A stretch of 26,203 nt of DNA from RGUW01 sp040399325 (GCA_040399325.1 JBBASJ010000031.1:1-26203); one strand, 5' to 3'. Positions 15,085 to 23,925 are shown, counted from the stretch's first letter. Notes: generated from the sequence alone by a model not told the origin. Numbers and translations are program-made.

Positions 15085-15105
15085 GGCTCTGATCAGATCT
15101 GAGCC
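15085..15105. promoter_or_regulatory. Palindromic operator-like site between lysozyme and exporter
   Basis: In the 133-bp divergent gap, GGCTC (15085-15089) and GAGCC (15101-15105) form an inverted repeat around 11 bases. It contains the 10-bp perfect palindrome TCAGATCTGA (15093-15102). The position between two divergent start codons fits a shared regulator site, but no factor is recognised. Confidence 0.35.
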
Positions 15106-15141
15106 GGCGATGCTGCAGCGGGCTCGCGACAGCGGCACGCC

Positions 15142-16443
15142 GTGGCCAACTGCAGCGCCGATGAATACCTTCAAGAACAAGAAGGCAGCTCACGAAGCGC
15201 ACTTGCCTTGACCGAGTCATCAGCGAAACCCGAAGCCGGCGAGCGGGCCTTGGACCGCTACACCGTGTTTGAAGCCGCGGCCCTCGAGCACTGGCAACGC
15301 GGCAGCGACACCGCACGACCCGCCCGCTTTCCACCGCTGCCGGTGCGATGGACGGCCGCCAGCGCCATGGCGGGCACCGTGCTGGCGCTGGCGTGGGCGC
15401 TGCTGGCGCGCATCCCGCTGCAGGTGCATGGCACCGCCGCGATCATTCCCGACCAGGGCATCAACACCCTGGTGGCGGCTGGCCATGGCCGCGTGCTGTA
15501 TCAGGTCAACGGCCTGGGGCCCACGACGCTGAACCGGCAGCAACGGCAGAACAACCGATTGCTGGAGCGGTTCTGGCTCCAGAGCACCCAGCCCCAGGGC
15601 CAGCCGGCCGACACACACCACCAACTGACACAACTCGGTGGCGCCGCACTGGCCCCAACGGGCGGTCAGCAGCTGGTCTTGCCGGAGGATCTGCCCGGAC
15701 CCCAGCCTGTGGATCAGCACCTGCCTGCCGACATGGTGCACTACCCGGCGGGCACGCTGCTGGCCCGGGTCATGGACACCGAGGCCCTGCAGGACCTCAA
15801 GGCCGATCTGCTGAACCAGCGCCAACGACCCCTCACCGGCGATCGACGCGACAGGCTCGATCAGCTGGTCAGCAGCCTCAGCCGCACCGCCCTGTTTGCC
15901 CCCGAAGGCGGGTTCTACCTGCTGGCCAAGTTCTTCAGGAATGGCAGCCTGGTGAACAAGGGTGATCAGCTGCTGAGCTACACCAGCCAACCGCCGGCCC
16001 TGCCCCGGGTGGTACCGGTGTTTCTCGACGCAGCGGCGGCCCAGCAGGTGCAGCAGGGCATGGGGGTGCTGCTGACCCCCAGAGGACTGTCGCGGGCGCT
16101 GCACGGCGGCATTCCCGGAACGGTGGTCGAGGTCGCCCAGCTCCCCCTGGTGGGGGAAGCCATCGTGGGAGCGGCGGGCAGCCGCGCCCTCGCCGCCACG
16201 ATCGCCAGGGCGTTGCCCTCGCCCTACCTGGTGTGGGTGGAGCTGCAACAGGCCGCGCCCGGCCGCTGCAGGCAGGCGATGTCGCGTCGTTGCTACCGCT
16301 GGAGCACGGGCCGCCAGGCTCCCCAGCCGGTGAAGCTGGGCAGCCTGGCCGATGTGCAGATCACCACCGGCCAGCAGCGACCGATCAGCGTGGTGCTGCC
16401 GGCACTGAGCCGAAGCCTGGGGCTGGCGCCCATCCGGCGATGA
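15142..16443 (+). CDS. NHLP-type secretion adaptor (HlyD-like membrane fusion protein)
   Basis: Periplasmic adaptor of a type-I-like export system of the NHLP bacteriocin class, linking the inner-membrane ABC transporter to the envelope. It has 433 residues from GTG 15142. An N-terminal cytoplasmic part (about 1-68; YTVFEAAALEHWQ resembles the start of family members) precedes one membrane segment (WTAASAMAGTVLALAWALLA). A first barrel strand region follows (PLQVHGTAAIIP), then a helical middle, then the C-terminal half-barrel block (LFAPEGGFYLLAKFFRNGSLVNKGDQLLS) and the family tail (RALHGGIPGTVVEVAQLPLV). The real start may lie further downstream, because the first roughly 35 residues are unlike the family. 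Its stop overlaps the next gene (ATGA). No outer-membrane TolC-like partner is in the window. Confidence 0.8.
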   Translation: MANCSADEYLQEQEGSSRSALALTESSAKPEAGERALDRYTVFEAAALEHWQRGSDTARPARFPPLPVRWTAASAMAGTVLALAWALLARIPLQVHGTAAIIPDQGINTLVAAGHGRVLYQVNGLGPTTLNRQQRQNNRLLERFWLQSTQPQGQPADTHHQLTQLGGAALAPTGGQQLVLPEDLPGPQPVDQHLPADMVHYPAGTLLARVMDTEALQDLKADLLNQRQRPLTGDRRDRLDQLVSSLSRTALFAPEGGFYLLAKFFRNGSLVNKGDQLLSYTSQPPALPRVVPVFLDAAAAQQVQQGMGVLLTPRGLSRALHGGIPGTVVEVAQLPLVGEAIVGAAGSRALAATIARALPSPYLVWVELQQAAPGRCRQAMSRRCYRWSTGRQAPQPVKLGSLADVQITTGQQRPISVVLPALSRSLGLAPIRR

Positions 16444-18641
16444 CGCGGGCGCGCAGCCTCTCCCGCCGCAGGGTGATCACGCCCACCGTGCTGCAGTACG
16501 AAGCGGTGGAGTGCGGCGCCGCCAGCCTCAAGATCGTGCTGGGTTATCTGGGCCGGGTGCTGCCGCTGAGCGAGCTGCGCCAACGCTGCGGCATCAGCCG
16601 CGACGGCGTCACCGCCCTGCAGCTCAAAGCCGCAGCCGAGAGCCTTGCGCTAACGGTGAACGCCTACCGATGCAGTGCCGAGCATCTGCGGCGTGAGGGT
16701 CAGTTTCCCTGCATCCTCTTCTGGACGTTCAACCACTTTCTGGTGCTCGAAGGCTTTGCCCGCGGCAAGGTCTGGTTGAGCGACCCGGCCGCCGGGCGGC
16801 GCTGGGTCAGCTGGCGGCAGTTCCAGAGCGGTTTCACCGGTGTGGTGCTCGAACTGCATCCTGGCGACGGGTTCACCCCAGGCGGACGGGAACCCGGCCC
16901 GTACCACCGGGTCCCGGCCCTGCTGGCGCCTTACCGCACGCTGCTGCCCTGGATCGTGCTGACAGCGGTGGTGGCTGCCCTGCCCGAACTGTTCGTCGCC
17001 GGGGCGACGGGCCAGCTGATCGATGCGGTGCTGCAGGACGGCCGCCAGACCCTGGGGATCCCACTGCTGTGGATCAGCAGCCTCGCGGTCGCGATGCTGA
17101 TCGCCCTGCTGCAGGTGCAGAACCTGCTGCTGCGCAGCCTGGGCCAGCAGCTGCGCCATCGCCTCAGTGGCCTGCTGTTCATCAGTCTCTTCAGCCTTCC
17201 CTATCGAACGGTGCTGCAGCGCCTGCGCGGCGAGTTGGCGAACCGGCTGCTGTTGCCCCTGGCCCTGGTGCAGCTGGGCATCGGCGGTGTGGTGACCGTG
17301 CTGCTGACCCTGATCTCGGGCCTGGTGGCGCTGCTGGTCGGCCTGTGGATCGCGCCATGGCTGGCCCTGACCACCCTCTCGATCGCCGGCTGCAGCACGG
17401 CCGTGACGCTCTGGATCAGGAACCGGCGCTGCGACGCCAACACCCGGCTGGCGCTGGTGCAGAGCAAGAGCATCGGCGTTGGCATCGATGTGGTGCAACG
17501 CATCGAAGACATCAAGGCCAATGGACTCGAAACGACGGCCTTCAGGCAGTGGTCGGCAGGCTTCATCGATGGCCTGAGCGACCTGCAGCAGCAGGGCCTG
17601 GCCTCGGCACTGGCCGGACTGATCGGAACCACCTCGGGGTTTGTGCTGCGCTGCAGCGTGATCCTGATCGGTGGCCTGCTGATCCTGCAGGGGCAGCTGA
17701 CCCTGGGGGAGCTGACCGCCTTTCAGTTCCTGATGGGCCTGATCCAGGCCCCGCTGCAGCAGCTCAGCCAGCTGACCAGCCAGCTGCAGCAGCTCGACGG
17801 CCAGCTGGGACGGCTCAATGATGTGATCGATGCCGAGCCCGACCCAACCGTGCGCAGCCTGCAGCTGGCACAGCCAGGGGACGCCGAACGGCGCCTGGCG
17901 GGTGCGCTGGAGCTGCGCGATCTGGGCTTTCGGTTCAGCAGCACCACACCGCCGCTGTTCGGCGGGCTCGATCTGACACTGAAGCCGGGGCAGCACCTGG
18001 CGATCGTGGGCCCCAGCGGCTCGGGCAAATCAACCCTGCTGCGGCTGCTGGCGGGGCTGATGCAGCCGAGCCGGGGCACAGTGCTCTACGACGGCCGGCC
18101 CTGGCTGGCGTGGGATGACCCCACCCTGCGCGCGTCGATCGCCCTGGTCTGCCAGGACGTGTTTGTGTTCGAGGCGAACCTGGAGGACAACCTGACACTG
18201 TGGGATCCCAGCTACAGCCCGGGGCAGGTCCTCACCGTGCTGGAGCAGGTCGGACTGTTGCAAGAGCTGGGCGGCGCCGCCGCCCTGGGGCTGCAGCTCA
18301 GCGAAGCCGGAGGCAACCTGAGCGGCGGCCAGCGACAACGCATCGAGATCGCCCGGGCGCTGCTGCGCTGCCCCAGCCTGCTGCTGCTCGATGAGGGCAC
18401 CAGCGCCCTTGATGGCGAGCGCGAACGCCAGATCCTCGGTGTGCTCAAGCAGACGCCGCGAACCCTGATCACCGTGGCGCACCGCATGCAGGCGGCCCAG
18501 ATCAGCGACCAGGTGCTGGTGCTCGACCAGGGGCGGCCGGTGCAGCAGGGCAGCCCCCAGCAACTGGCCACCTGCGATGGCCCCTACCGCCGCCTGCTGG
18601 AGGCCGAGGGCTGCAACGCCGTGGAGCTTGTCGGCCGATGA
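16440..18641 (+). CDS. NHLP export ABC transporter with C39 peptidase, permease and ATPase
   Basis: A 733-residue peptidase-containing ABC transporter that, in this class, trims a double-glycine leader from its cargo and pumps the cargo across the inner membrane. The N-terminal peptidase C39 (about 1-140) is complete: oxyanion Gln19 and Cys25 in TVLQYEAVECGAASLKIVLG, His99 in FNHFLVLEGF, Asp115 in VWLSDPAAGR. A six-helix permease region follows (about 160-450). The ATPase has Walker A GPSGSGKST near residue 524, signature LSGGQRQR near 627, Walker B LLLLDEGTSALD, and switch His in ITVAHRM. All catalytic residues seem intact, so it should be active. ATG 16440 overlaps the adaptor stop by 4 bp, and the stop overlaps the next transporter by 4 bp. 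A longer frame upstream lies within the adaptor gene. Confidence 0.93.
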   Translation: MTRARSLSRRRVITPTVLQYEAVECGAASLKIVLGYLGRVLPLSELRQRCGISRDGVTALQLKAAAESLALTVNAYRCSAEHLRREGQFPCILFWTFNHFLVLEGFARGKVWLSDPAAGRRWVSWRQFQSGFTGVVLELHPGDGFTPGGREPGPYHRVPALLAPYRTLLPWIVLTAVVAALPELFVAGATGQLIDAVLQDGRQTLGIPLLWISSLAVAMLIALLQVQNLLLRSLGQQLRHRLSGLLFISLFSLPYRTVLQRLRGELANRLLLPLALVQLGIGGVVTVLLTLISGLVALLVGLWIAPWLALTTLSIAGCSTAVTLWIRNRRCDANTRLALVQSKSIGVGIDVVQRIEDIKANGLETTAFRQWSAGFIDGLSDLQQQGLASALAGLIGTTSGFVLRCSVILIGGLLILQGQLTLGELTAFQFLMGLIQAPLQQLSQLTSQLQQLDGQLGRLNDVIDAEPDPTVRSLQLAQPGDAERRLAGALELRDLGFRFSSTTPPLFGGLDLTLKPGQHLAIVGPSGSGKSTLLRLLAGLMQPSRGTVLYDGRPWLAWDDPTLRASIALVCQDVFVFEANLEDNLTLWDPSYSPGQVLTVLEQVGLLQELGGAAALGLQLSEAGGNLSGGQRQRIEIARALLRCPSLLLLDEGTSALDGERERQILGVLKQTPRTLITVAHRMQAAQISDQVLVLDQGRPVQQGSPQQLATCDGPYRRLLEAEGCNAVELVGR

Positions 18642-20839
18642 CAACCGCCGAGGTCCGCCAGCAAGCCCTGCTGCGGGGCATGGCAGCCCTGATGCAGCAG
18701 CAGCCCCTTGGGTCTGCCGGCACCCCACTTGGCAACTCAGACCGGGCCTGCCGGGTGCTGGAGTACGCCATGGCGAGGCTGGCCGACCCCCGGCCCATCA
18801 CACGGGGCGGCGGCAGCCTGGCCGAGCTGCTGGAGCGCAACGCCATCAGCCACCGGGAGGTGCGCACGCCCCATGACCTGGCAAGCCTCAGCGGGGCCAT
18901 GTGGATCGTGGTCAGCCAGGCCGATGGCCAGCCCCTGGCGCTGCATCGCCAGGGTGGCCGCACGCTGACCTTTGATGGCCGCAGCGACCATCCCCAGCCG
19001 CTCGATCGGCAGGCGCTGTTTGAGCCGATCGCCTACGAGCTGTATGCCGCGTTGCCATGGCCGCTGCGGTCATGGACCCAGCTGCTCGGCTTTGCCCTGG
19101 GCCGTGACCTGACGCCCCTGCTCACGGTGCTGGTCAGCGCCCTGGTCGTGGCGCTGTTCACACTCGGCATCCCGCTGCTGACCAGCTTCGTGGTGGGCAC
19201 GGTGCTGCCGCGGGGAGCCCACCAGCTGCTCGCCGAGACCGCCCTGATGGTGCTGCTGATCCTGGTGTGCAGCGTCATCGCCCAGACATTCAGCGACCTG
19301 GCCAGCCTGCGGCTGCAATCCCTGCTGAACCTGCGGCTTGAAGCGGCGATGTGGAGCCACCTGTTGCGGCTACCGCTGCGCGTGTTCGCGACCATGGGCA
19401 GCGCACAGCTGATCGCCCGGGTTGGCGCCATCGGCCAGATGCGCCAACTGTTGAGCCAGGGAGTGCTGGCAACGGGCCTGGGCCTGTTGTTTTCGCTGAG
19501 CAACCTGGCGCTGATGCTGATGCTGCAGGCGCAACTGGCCCTTGTGGCTGCCGCATTCAGCGCCATGGGCGCCCTGGTCATGGTCGTGCTGGTTGGGCGC
19601 AGCAGCCGGCTTGAAGCGCCGCTGCTGCAGGGCCAGAGCCGAGCTGCCGAGTTGGCGCTGCAGGCGGTGAGCGGCCTGCCCCAGATCAGGGCGAGCGGCA
19701 GCGAACCCCATGTGTTCGAACGCTGGATCGGTGCCGTGCTCGCCCTGGCCGATCTGCAGCGACGCAGCGAAAGCCTCAACCAGGCGCTCTCCCTGCTGGC
19801 GCGGCTGCTGGCGCCCCTGGGACAGGTCGTGGTGTTCATCGCCATGCTCGGCCTGCTGCACCAGAGCGCCGCCACCCAGGCCCTGGTGGGGTCCAACCAA
19901 CTGGTGGCGACCTTGGTTGCCTTTGAGGCGGCCTACCTCGCCTTCAACAGCCAGCTCGCGGCCCTGGTGGTGCAGGTAGCCGGCAGCGTCACCCGGCTTC
20001 AGACGCTCTGGCAGAGCAGCAGGGAACTGATCACGGCGGCGCCCGAAGCCAGCCGGCAGCGGGGTGCTCGCTGCCTTGACCTCCAGGGCCGGTTCAGCGT
20101 TCAGAACCTGCAGGTGCGATTACCTGGGGCCGCCGAGCCCCTGCTGGTCAACCTCAACCTGACCATTGCCGCAGGCAGCTACACGGCGATCACCGGAGCT
20201 TCGGGGTGCGGCAAGACCACGTTGCTGCGCTGCCTGCTGGGCCTGATGGAACCCGAGGCGGGGGTGATCAGCATCGATGGCATCGACCTGCGCGAGCTGG
20301 CCCTGGGCCCCTACCGGCGCCAGCTGGGGGTGGTGCTGCAGAACGCGCCCCTGGGGAGCGGTTCGATCGCCGAGCTGGTGCGCGCCGGCAGGCCCTACGG
20401 CCGCGACGCGATCTGGGCCGCCCTGGAACAGGCAGCGATCGCCAGCGATGTCGCACGCATGCCGATGCAGCTGGAGACGATCCTTGGCGAAGGGGGCCAC
20501 GGCATCTCGGGCGGCCAGCGCCAGCGGCTGGCCCTGGCCCGCGCCCTGCTGGGCCAGCCCCGGGTGCTGCTGTTGGATGAGGCCACCAGCGCGCTTGACG
20601 CGCCCACCCAGGACAGCGTGAGCCAAACCCTGGCCCGTTTGCCGATGACCCGCATTGCGATCGCCCATCGTCTCGCCACGCTGCAATCGGCCGATCAGAT
20701 CGCCGTGATCGAACACGGCAGCATCAGCGAACTCGGGAAGTTCGAGGCGCTGATCCGACACCCGGGCGGCTATCTGCAACGCAGCCTGGCGGCACGGGCA
20801 CCGCAGGGTTGCGGCAAGGGCTCAGCAGCCAACCACTGA
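18638..20839 (+). CDS. NHLP export ABC transporter, permease/ATPase subunit without peptidase
   Basis: Second ABC half-transporter of the cassette, 733 residues, probably the heterodimer partner of the peptidase-bearing subunit. The N-terminal region of about 140 residues lacks the C39 Cys and His motifs. After LRSWTQLLGFALGRDL comes the six-helix permease (about 155-430), then the ATPase: Walker A GASGCGKTT near residue 520, ISGGQRQRLALARALL near 624, LLLDEATSALD, and His in IAIAHRL. Conserved residues look intact in both halves. The pair of one peptidase-type and one peptidase-less transporter behind a HlyD-like adaptor is the hallmark of NHLP export cassettes. ATG 18638 overlaps the upstream stop (ATGA). 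The three genes form one coupled operon, and no modifying enzyme such as LanM or a radical-SAM protein is present in the window. Confidence 0.92.
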   Translation: MTTAEVRQQALLRGMAALMQQQPLGSAGTPLGNSDRACRVLEYAMARLADPRPITRGGGSLAELLERNAISHREVRTPHDLASLSGAMWIVVSQADGQPLALHRQGGRTLTFDGRSDHPQPLDRQALFEPIAYELYAALPWPLRSWTQLLGFALGRDLTPLLTVLVSALVVALFTLGIPLLTSFVVGTVLPRGAHQLLAETALMVLLILVCSVIAQTFSDLASLRLQSLLNLRLEAAMWSHLLRLPLRVFATMGSAQLIARVGAIGQMRQLLSQGVLATGLGLLFSLSNLALMLMLQAQLALVAAAFSAMGALVMVVLVGRSSRLEAPLLQGQSRAAELALQAVSGLPQIRASGSEPHVFERWIGAVLALADLQRRSESLNQALSLLARLLAPLGQVVVFIAMLGLLHQSAATQALVGSNQLVATLVAFEAAYLAFNSQLAALVVQVAGSVTRLQTLWQSSRELITAAPEASRQRGARCLDLQGRFSVQNLQVRLPGAAEPLLVNLNLTIAAGSYTAITGASGCGKTTLLRCLLGLMEPEAGVISIDGIDLRELALGPYRRQLGVVLQNAPLGSGSIAELVRAGRPYGRDAIWAALEQAAIASDVARMPMQLETILGEGGHGISGGQRQRLALARALLGQPRVLLLDEATSALDAPTQDSVSQTLARLPMTRIAIAHRLATLQSADQIAVIEHGSISELGKFEALIRHPGGYLQRSLAARAPQGCGKGSAANH

Positions 20840-20983
20840 AACAGCGCAAGCCCATCAGCGTTGCCGCCAGCCCATCACCGTTGACGATGCCTGGACTGCA
20901 CAACATGGCGCTGGCCATGGCCAGCGGTGGGGCCACCCTGCTGCTTCTGCTGGCCGGGGCCTCGGCACTGCCCGGCCCGCCCC

Positions 20984-21220
20984 TCAGGGCTCCCGTGCTG
21001 GCTGACCCGCCAGCAGCCAGATGAGACCGGCCAGCAGCAGCCAGGGCAGCAGATGCCCCTCCACGAGAGGGGCCAGGGCCACCGTGAGCGGGGTGAACAG
21101 CCAGTAGGCCACGGTCAACGCCAGAGACACCACCACGATCAAGGCGGCCATGGGCTTGTGACGTGCGGGCAGCCTCCAGTAGAGCAGCCACGCCGCCGCC
21201 GCGCCATCACAGGCGCACAC
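20984..21220 (-). CDS. Small membrane protein, two predicted helices
   Basis: Unrecognised 78-residue protein with two hydrophobic segments, AALIVVVSLALTVAYWLF and LLPWLLLAGLIWLLAG, separated by a short loop (TPLTVALAPLVEGH). The GTG start at 21220 overlaps the end of the Sua5-type gene by 14 bp; an internal ATG at 21151 (MAALIVVV) would give a 55-residue version. Same strand and direct overlap suggest it is the last gene of the thioesterase-to-Sua5 run. Its function is unknown. Its 3' end overlaps a dubious plus-strand frame after the exporter. Confidence 0.6.
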   Translation of the reverse strand: MCACDGAAAAWLLYWRLPARHKPMAALIVVVSLALTVAYWLFTPLTVALAPLVEGHLLPWLLLAGLIWLLAGQPAREP

Positions 21221-21782
21221 TGCCCTGCCGCAACACACGCCAGCCCTCGGGCCCCCAGGCGACCACCGTGCTGGCCACACCTGCCGGCGCTGGCCAGGGT
21301 TCATGGCCCAGCATCGGCACCTGCTGGGCGCCGAAGTAGGCGGCGGCCTCGGCAGCGGTGGTGGCCGCCGGCTCACCCGAACGGTTGGCGCTGGTGGTGG
21401 CCAGGGGCCCGCTCAGGCGCAGGAGTGCCTGAGCCATGGGGCAGGCGGGCACCCGCAGCCCAAGGCTGCCGCCACCAGGATTGAGTTGGTCGACCAGGGT
21501 GCCGGCAGCGGGCAGCACCAGGGTCAGGGCTCCGGGCCAGTGGGCTGCGGCCAGCTGCAGCCATTCGGGCTGCCAGGCGATGGCGACCCGCTGCTGCAAC
21601 TGGGCCAGATCGGCCCCCATCAGGATCAGGGGCTTGTCGGGTGGGCGCTGCTTGAGCCGCCAGATCTGGGCGGCATGCTCAGGCAGGGCCGCCAGGGCCA
21701 CCAGGGTGTCGGTCGGAAACAGGGCCGCAGCACCAGCCTGCAGGCGAGCGGCCAGATCCATGGGTCCAAGCGCGGGGGCCAT
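21207..21782 (-). CDS. Sua5/YrdC-family threonylcarbamoyl-AMP synthase-like protein
   Basis: Makes threonylcarbamoyl-AMP from threonine, bicarbonate and ATP for the t6A37 modification of ANN-reading tRNAs. From ATG 21782 the protein has 191 residues, the size of the short YrdC/TsaC form without the Sua5 domain. Motifs are LFPTDTLVALAALPEH, KQRPPDKPLILM (the KR..KP block), WPGALTLVLPA and GPLATTSANRSGEPA. It can also start at GTG 21785. Its start overlaps the prmC stop (TGATG), so the two tRNA/translation-quality genes are coupled. YrdC-like paralogues of unproven activity exist, so the biochemical role is probable. Confidence 0.88.
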   Translation of the reverse strand: MAPALGPMDLAARLQAGAAALFPTDTLVALAALPEHAAQIWRLKQRPPDKPLILMGADLAQLQQRVAIAWQPEWLQLAAAHWPGALTLVLPAAGTLVDQLNPGGGSLGLRVPACPMAQALLRLSGPLATTSANRSGEPAATTAAEAAAYFGAQQVPMLGHEPWPAPAGVASTVVAWGPEGWRVLRQGSVRL

Positions 21783-22729
21783 CACGACAACCTCTGGGGG
21801 GCACGGGCGCTGGCAAAGCGCCAGACGCCCTCAAGATCCCGGTGGCGCGCCACCTGCAACAGCCCCGCCTTGGCCAGCAGCAGCAGAACCGGCTCGCTCT
21901 GATCATGGTGATGCTCCAGCAGCAGCAGGCCGCCCGGGGCGAGGGCTGCGGCAGCGCCCGCAGCGATCGCGCGGATCGCCGCCAGACCATCGCTGCCGCC
22001 ATCGAGGGCGAGCACCGGCTCGTGCTCGCGCACCCCTGGCTCCAGCGCGGCCCACACCGCTGTGGGGATGTAAGGGGGGTTGGACACGACCAGGGCAAGC
22101 TGGCCCCACCATGGCTCGAGCGGTTGCCACCAGCTGCCCGCCAGCAGCTGAACCTGGCCTGCCGCCACAGGCTCCTCAAGATTGCTGGCCGCCACAGCGC
22201 AGGCTGCCGCCGAAACGTCGACAGCCAGGCCGCGGCTGCCGGGCCAGGCGCGCGCCAGGGCCAGCGCCACCGCACCGCTGCCCGTGCCCAACTCGGCCCA
22301 CAACGGCGGCGGCGTGGGGCTGAGCGCCAGAGCCAGCTCGACCAGCACTTCGGTTTCGGCCCGGGGAATCAAGGCCCCCGGGCCCACCTGCAGGGTCAGA
22401 TCGCGCCAGGGGCAGAGACCCAGCAGGTGCTGCAGGGGGATCTGCTCGTTGAGGTGGCGCCGCCACAGCATCGCAAGCTCCTCGAGGGGGCGCTGCAGCA
22501 ACACCGTCTGCTGCGGCCACAGATGCAACTGCTGCAGCTGCGGCCAGCTGATGCCGCCGCCCAGATCGAGCAACCAGTCGAGGCTCGGCCGCAGCGCGGC
22601 AGGCTCGCGGCGATGACCGGCCAGCTGGCGGCGACGCCAGGCCAGCAGCTCCTGGCCAGCGACCCCATGGGCGCTGGCCGGGGCGATGAAGGCGTTGTCG
22701 TCGGGCGGGCTCAGCTGGCCGGTGGCCAC
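21782..22729 (-). CDS. prmC: Release factor glutamine methyltransferase PrmC
   Basis: SAM-dependent methyltransferase that methylates the Gln of the GGQ motif in peptide-chain release factors. With GTG 22729 it is 315 residues. An N-terminal helical domain (about 25-115; LAWRRRQLAG, DWLLDLGGGISW, LLQRPLEEL) is followed by LIPRAETEVLVELAL near residue 120, the SAM-binding ELGTGSGAVALALA near 147, and the diagnostic NPPY motif (SNPPYIPTAVW) at 217-220. LLLLEHHHDQSEPVLLLL closes the fold. The start is uncertain, because family members usually begin close to GVAGQELLAW and no better codon is there. It begins 34 bp after the dprA stop and overlaps the Sua5-type gene. Confidence 0.92.
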   Translation of the reverse strand: MATGQLSPPDDNAFIAPASAHGVAGQELLAWRRRQLAGHRREPAALRPSLDWLLDLGGGISWPQLQQLHLWPQQTVLLQRPLEELAMLWRRHLNEQIPLQHLLGLCPWRDLTLQVGPGALIPRAETEVLVELALALSPTPPPLWAELGTGSGAVALALARAWPGSRGLAVDVSAAACAVAASNLEEPVAAGQVQLLAGSWWQPLEPWWGQLALVVSNPPYIPTAVWAALEPGVREHEPVLALDGGSDGLAAIRAIAAGAAAALAPGGLLLLEHHHDQSEPVLLLLAKAGLLQVARHRDLEGVWRFASARAPQRLS

Positions 22730-22763
22730 AGGGGCCTTGAACTGAACCCAGTCTGGAGCAGGG

Positions 22764-23918
22764 TCAACAGGCTGGCCGCCACTGCAGCCCCGGCTCGGCC
22801 CGCAGCAACCCCGCCAGCTCAAGCGCCAGCAGGCGGGGCATGAGCTGGCTGGCGGCCTGCCCCAGCTGCAGGCTCAACTGCTCGAGCGACGCGCCGCTGC
22901 CCACCGCGGCCAACAGGGACTGATCGGCCGGGCTGGCACCACCCTGGGCCGCACCGAGAACCGTCGGCGCCATGGCTGGCGGCCGCGCCAGCGGGCCCGG
23001 CCCCAGGGCGCTGATCAGATCCACGGGATCGAGCAGGGGCGCCGCACCCCGGAGCAACCAACGGTTGCTGCCGGCTGCCGAACGCTTGGCAGCATCGCCC
23101 GGCACCACCCAGAGCTTGAGACTGTGTTGCCAGGCCAGACGCGTCGCATGCAGCGCACCGCTGGGCTCAGGGCATTCGACCAGCACAAGCGCACGGGCCA
23201 GCGCCACCTGCAGGCGATTGCGGGCGGCGAAGTGGCCGGCACAAACCCCACCGGCCGGCGGTTGCTCACTGAGCAGCAGGCCTCGTTCGGCCACCTGCTG
23301 CTGCAGCCGAACGTGATGGCTGGGATAGACCCGATCCAGGGGCGTTCCGAGCACCCCGATGGGCCTGCCGCCACCGCGCAGGCAACCCTGATGGGCGGCT
23401 GCATCGATGCCTTCGGCCAGGCCGCTGACCACAGGCCAACCCGCCTGGGCCAGGGCCCGCCCGATCGCCTCGGCCATCGCCAGACCATGGGACGAAGGTC
23501 GCCGGGTGCCCACCACGGCGACCGCGTGCCCCTGCCGCAGCGGCGACCACAGCTGGCCGCGACCGCGCCAGTACACGTGCAGGGGAGGCCGGGCCAGCGC
23601 CCGGACCGCGGCCGGCAAGGCCGCATCGCCCGGCACCAACACCCCTGAAGGACCCACAGAAGCCAGGGGGTCAGCGCCGGCGCGACGGCGGCAGCGCTCG
23701 ATCGCCGCCAGTCGCACCGGCCCGATGCCCGGCACCGCAGCCAGCGCCTGACTGGACGCGGCCCAGGCCGCCGCCAGACTGCCGAACAGGCACCAGAGCT
23801 GACAGAGGGCCTCAAATCCCAGGCCAGGAACCCGGGTCCACAACAGCCACCACAACCGCTCATCTGACGACCACGCCGACCCAGGCGTCAGCGGATCGCG
23901 CCAGGGACGCTCGACCAC
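22764..23918 (-). CDS. dprA: DNA processing protein DprA (Smf)
   Basis: Binds incoming single-stranded DNA during natural transformation and loads RecA on it. The protein is 384 residues with GTG 23918 (a TTG at 23924 is also possible). An N-terminal helix-hairpin-helix region (LAAVPGIGPVRLAAIERC, about 59-77) precedes the Rossmann-like core. That core contains AVAVVGTRRPSSHG, VVSGLAEGIDAAAHQGCL, GVLGTPLDRVYPSHH, HFAARNRLQVALARALVLVE and WVVPGDAAKRSAAGSNRWLL. A C-terminal winged-helix part (about 325-380; ASLEQLSLQLGQAASQLMPRL) follows. The gene looks intact. A perfect LexA-type box lies 8-21 bp upstream of the chosen start, so DNA-damage control is likely. prmC follows 34 bp downstream. Confidence 0.95.
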   Translation of the reverse strand: MVERPWRDPLTPGSAWSSDERLWWLLWTRVPGLGFEALCQLWCLFGSLAAAWAASSQALAAVPGIGPVRLAAIERCRRRAGADPLASVGPSGVLVPGDAALPAAVRALARPPLHVYWRGRGQLWSPLRQGHAVAVVGTRRPSSHGLAMAEAIGRALAQAGWPVVSGLAEGIDAAAHQGCLRGGGRPIGVLGTPLDRVYPSHHVRLQQQVAERGLLLSEQPPAGGVCAGHFAARNRLQVALARALVLVECPEPSGALHATRLAWQHSLKLWVVPGDAAKRSAAGSNRWLLRGAAPLLDPVDLISALGPGPLARPPAMAPTVLGAAQGGASPADQSLLAAVGSGASLEQLSLQLGQAASQLMPRLLALELAGLLRAEPGLQWRPAC

Positions 23919-23925
23919 GCGCAAC

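Noticed and set aside
10363..15141. Genomic island with tRNA attachment repeat
   Set aside because: I looked for a second copy of the tRNA-Thr 3' end downstream and for an integrase and saw neither; only the base-composition signal remains.
16650..17996. Long minus-strand open frame (448 codons) opposite the C39 ABC transporter
   Set aside because: Gln/His-rich translation typical of an antisense shadow in high-G+C DNA; the sense strand has an intact known protein.
20809..20886. TTG-started extension of the small frame after the exporter
   Set aside because: It overlaps the end of the ABC transporter and has no leader features; only the part from ATG 20887 is discussed.
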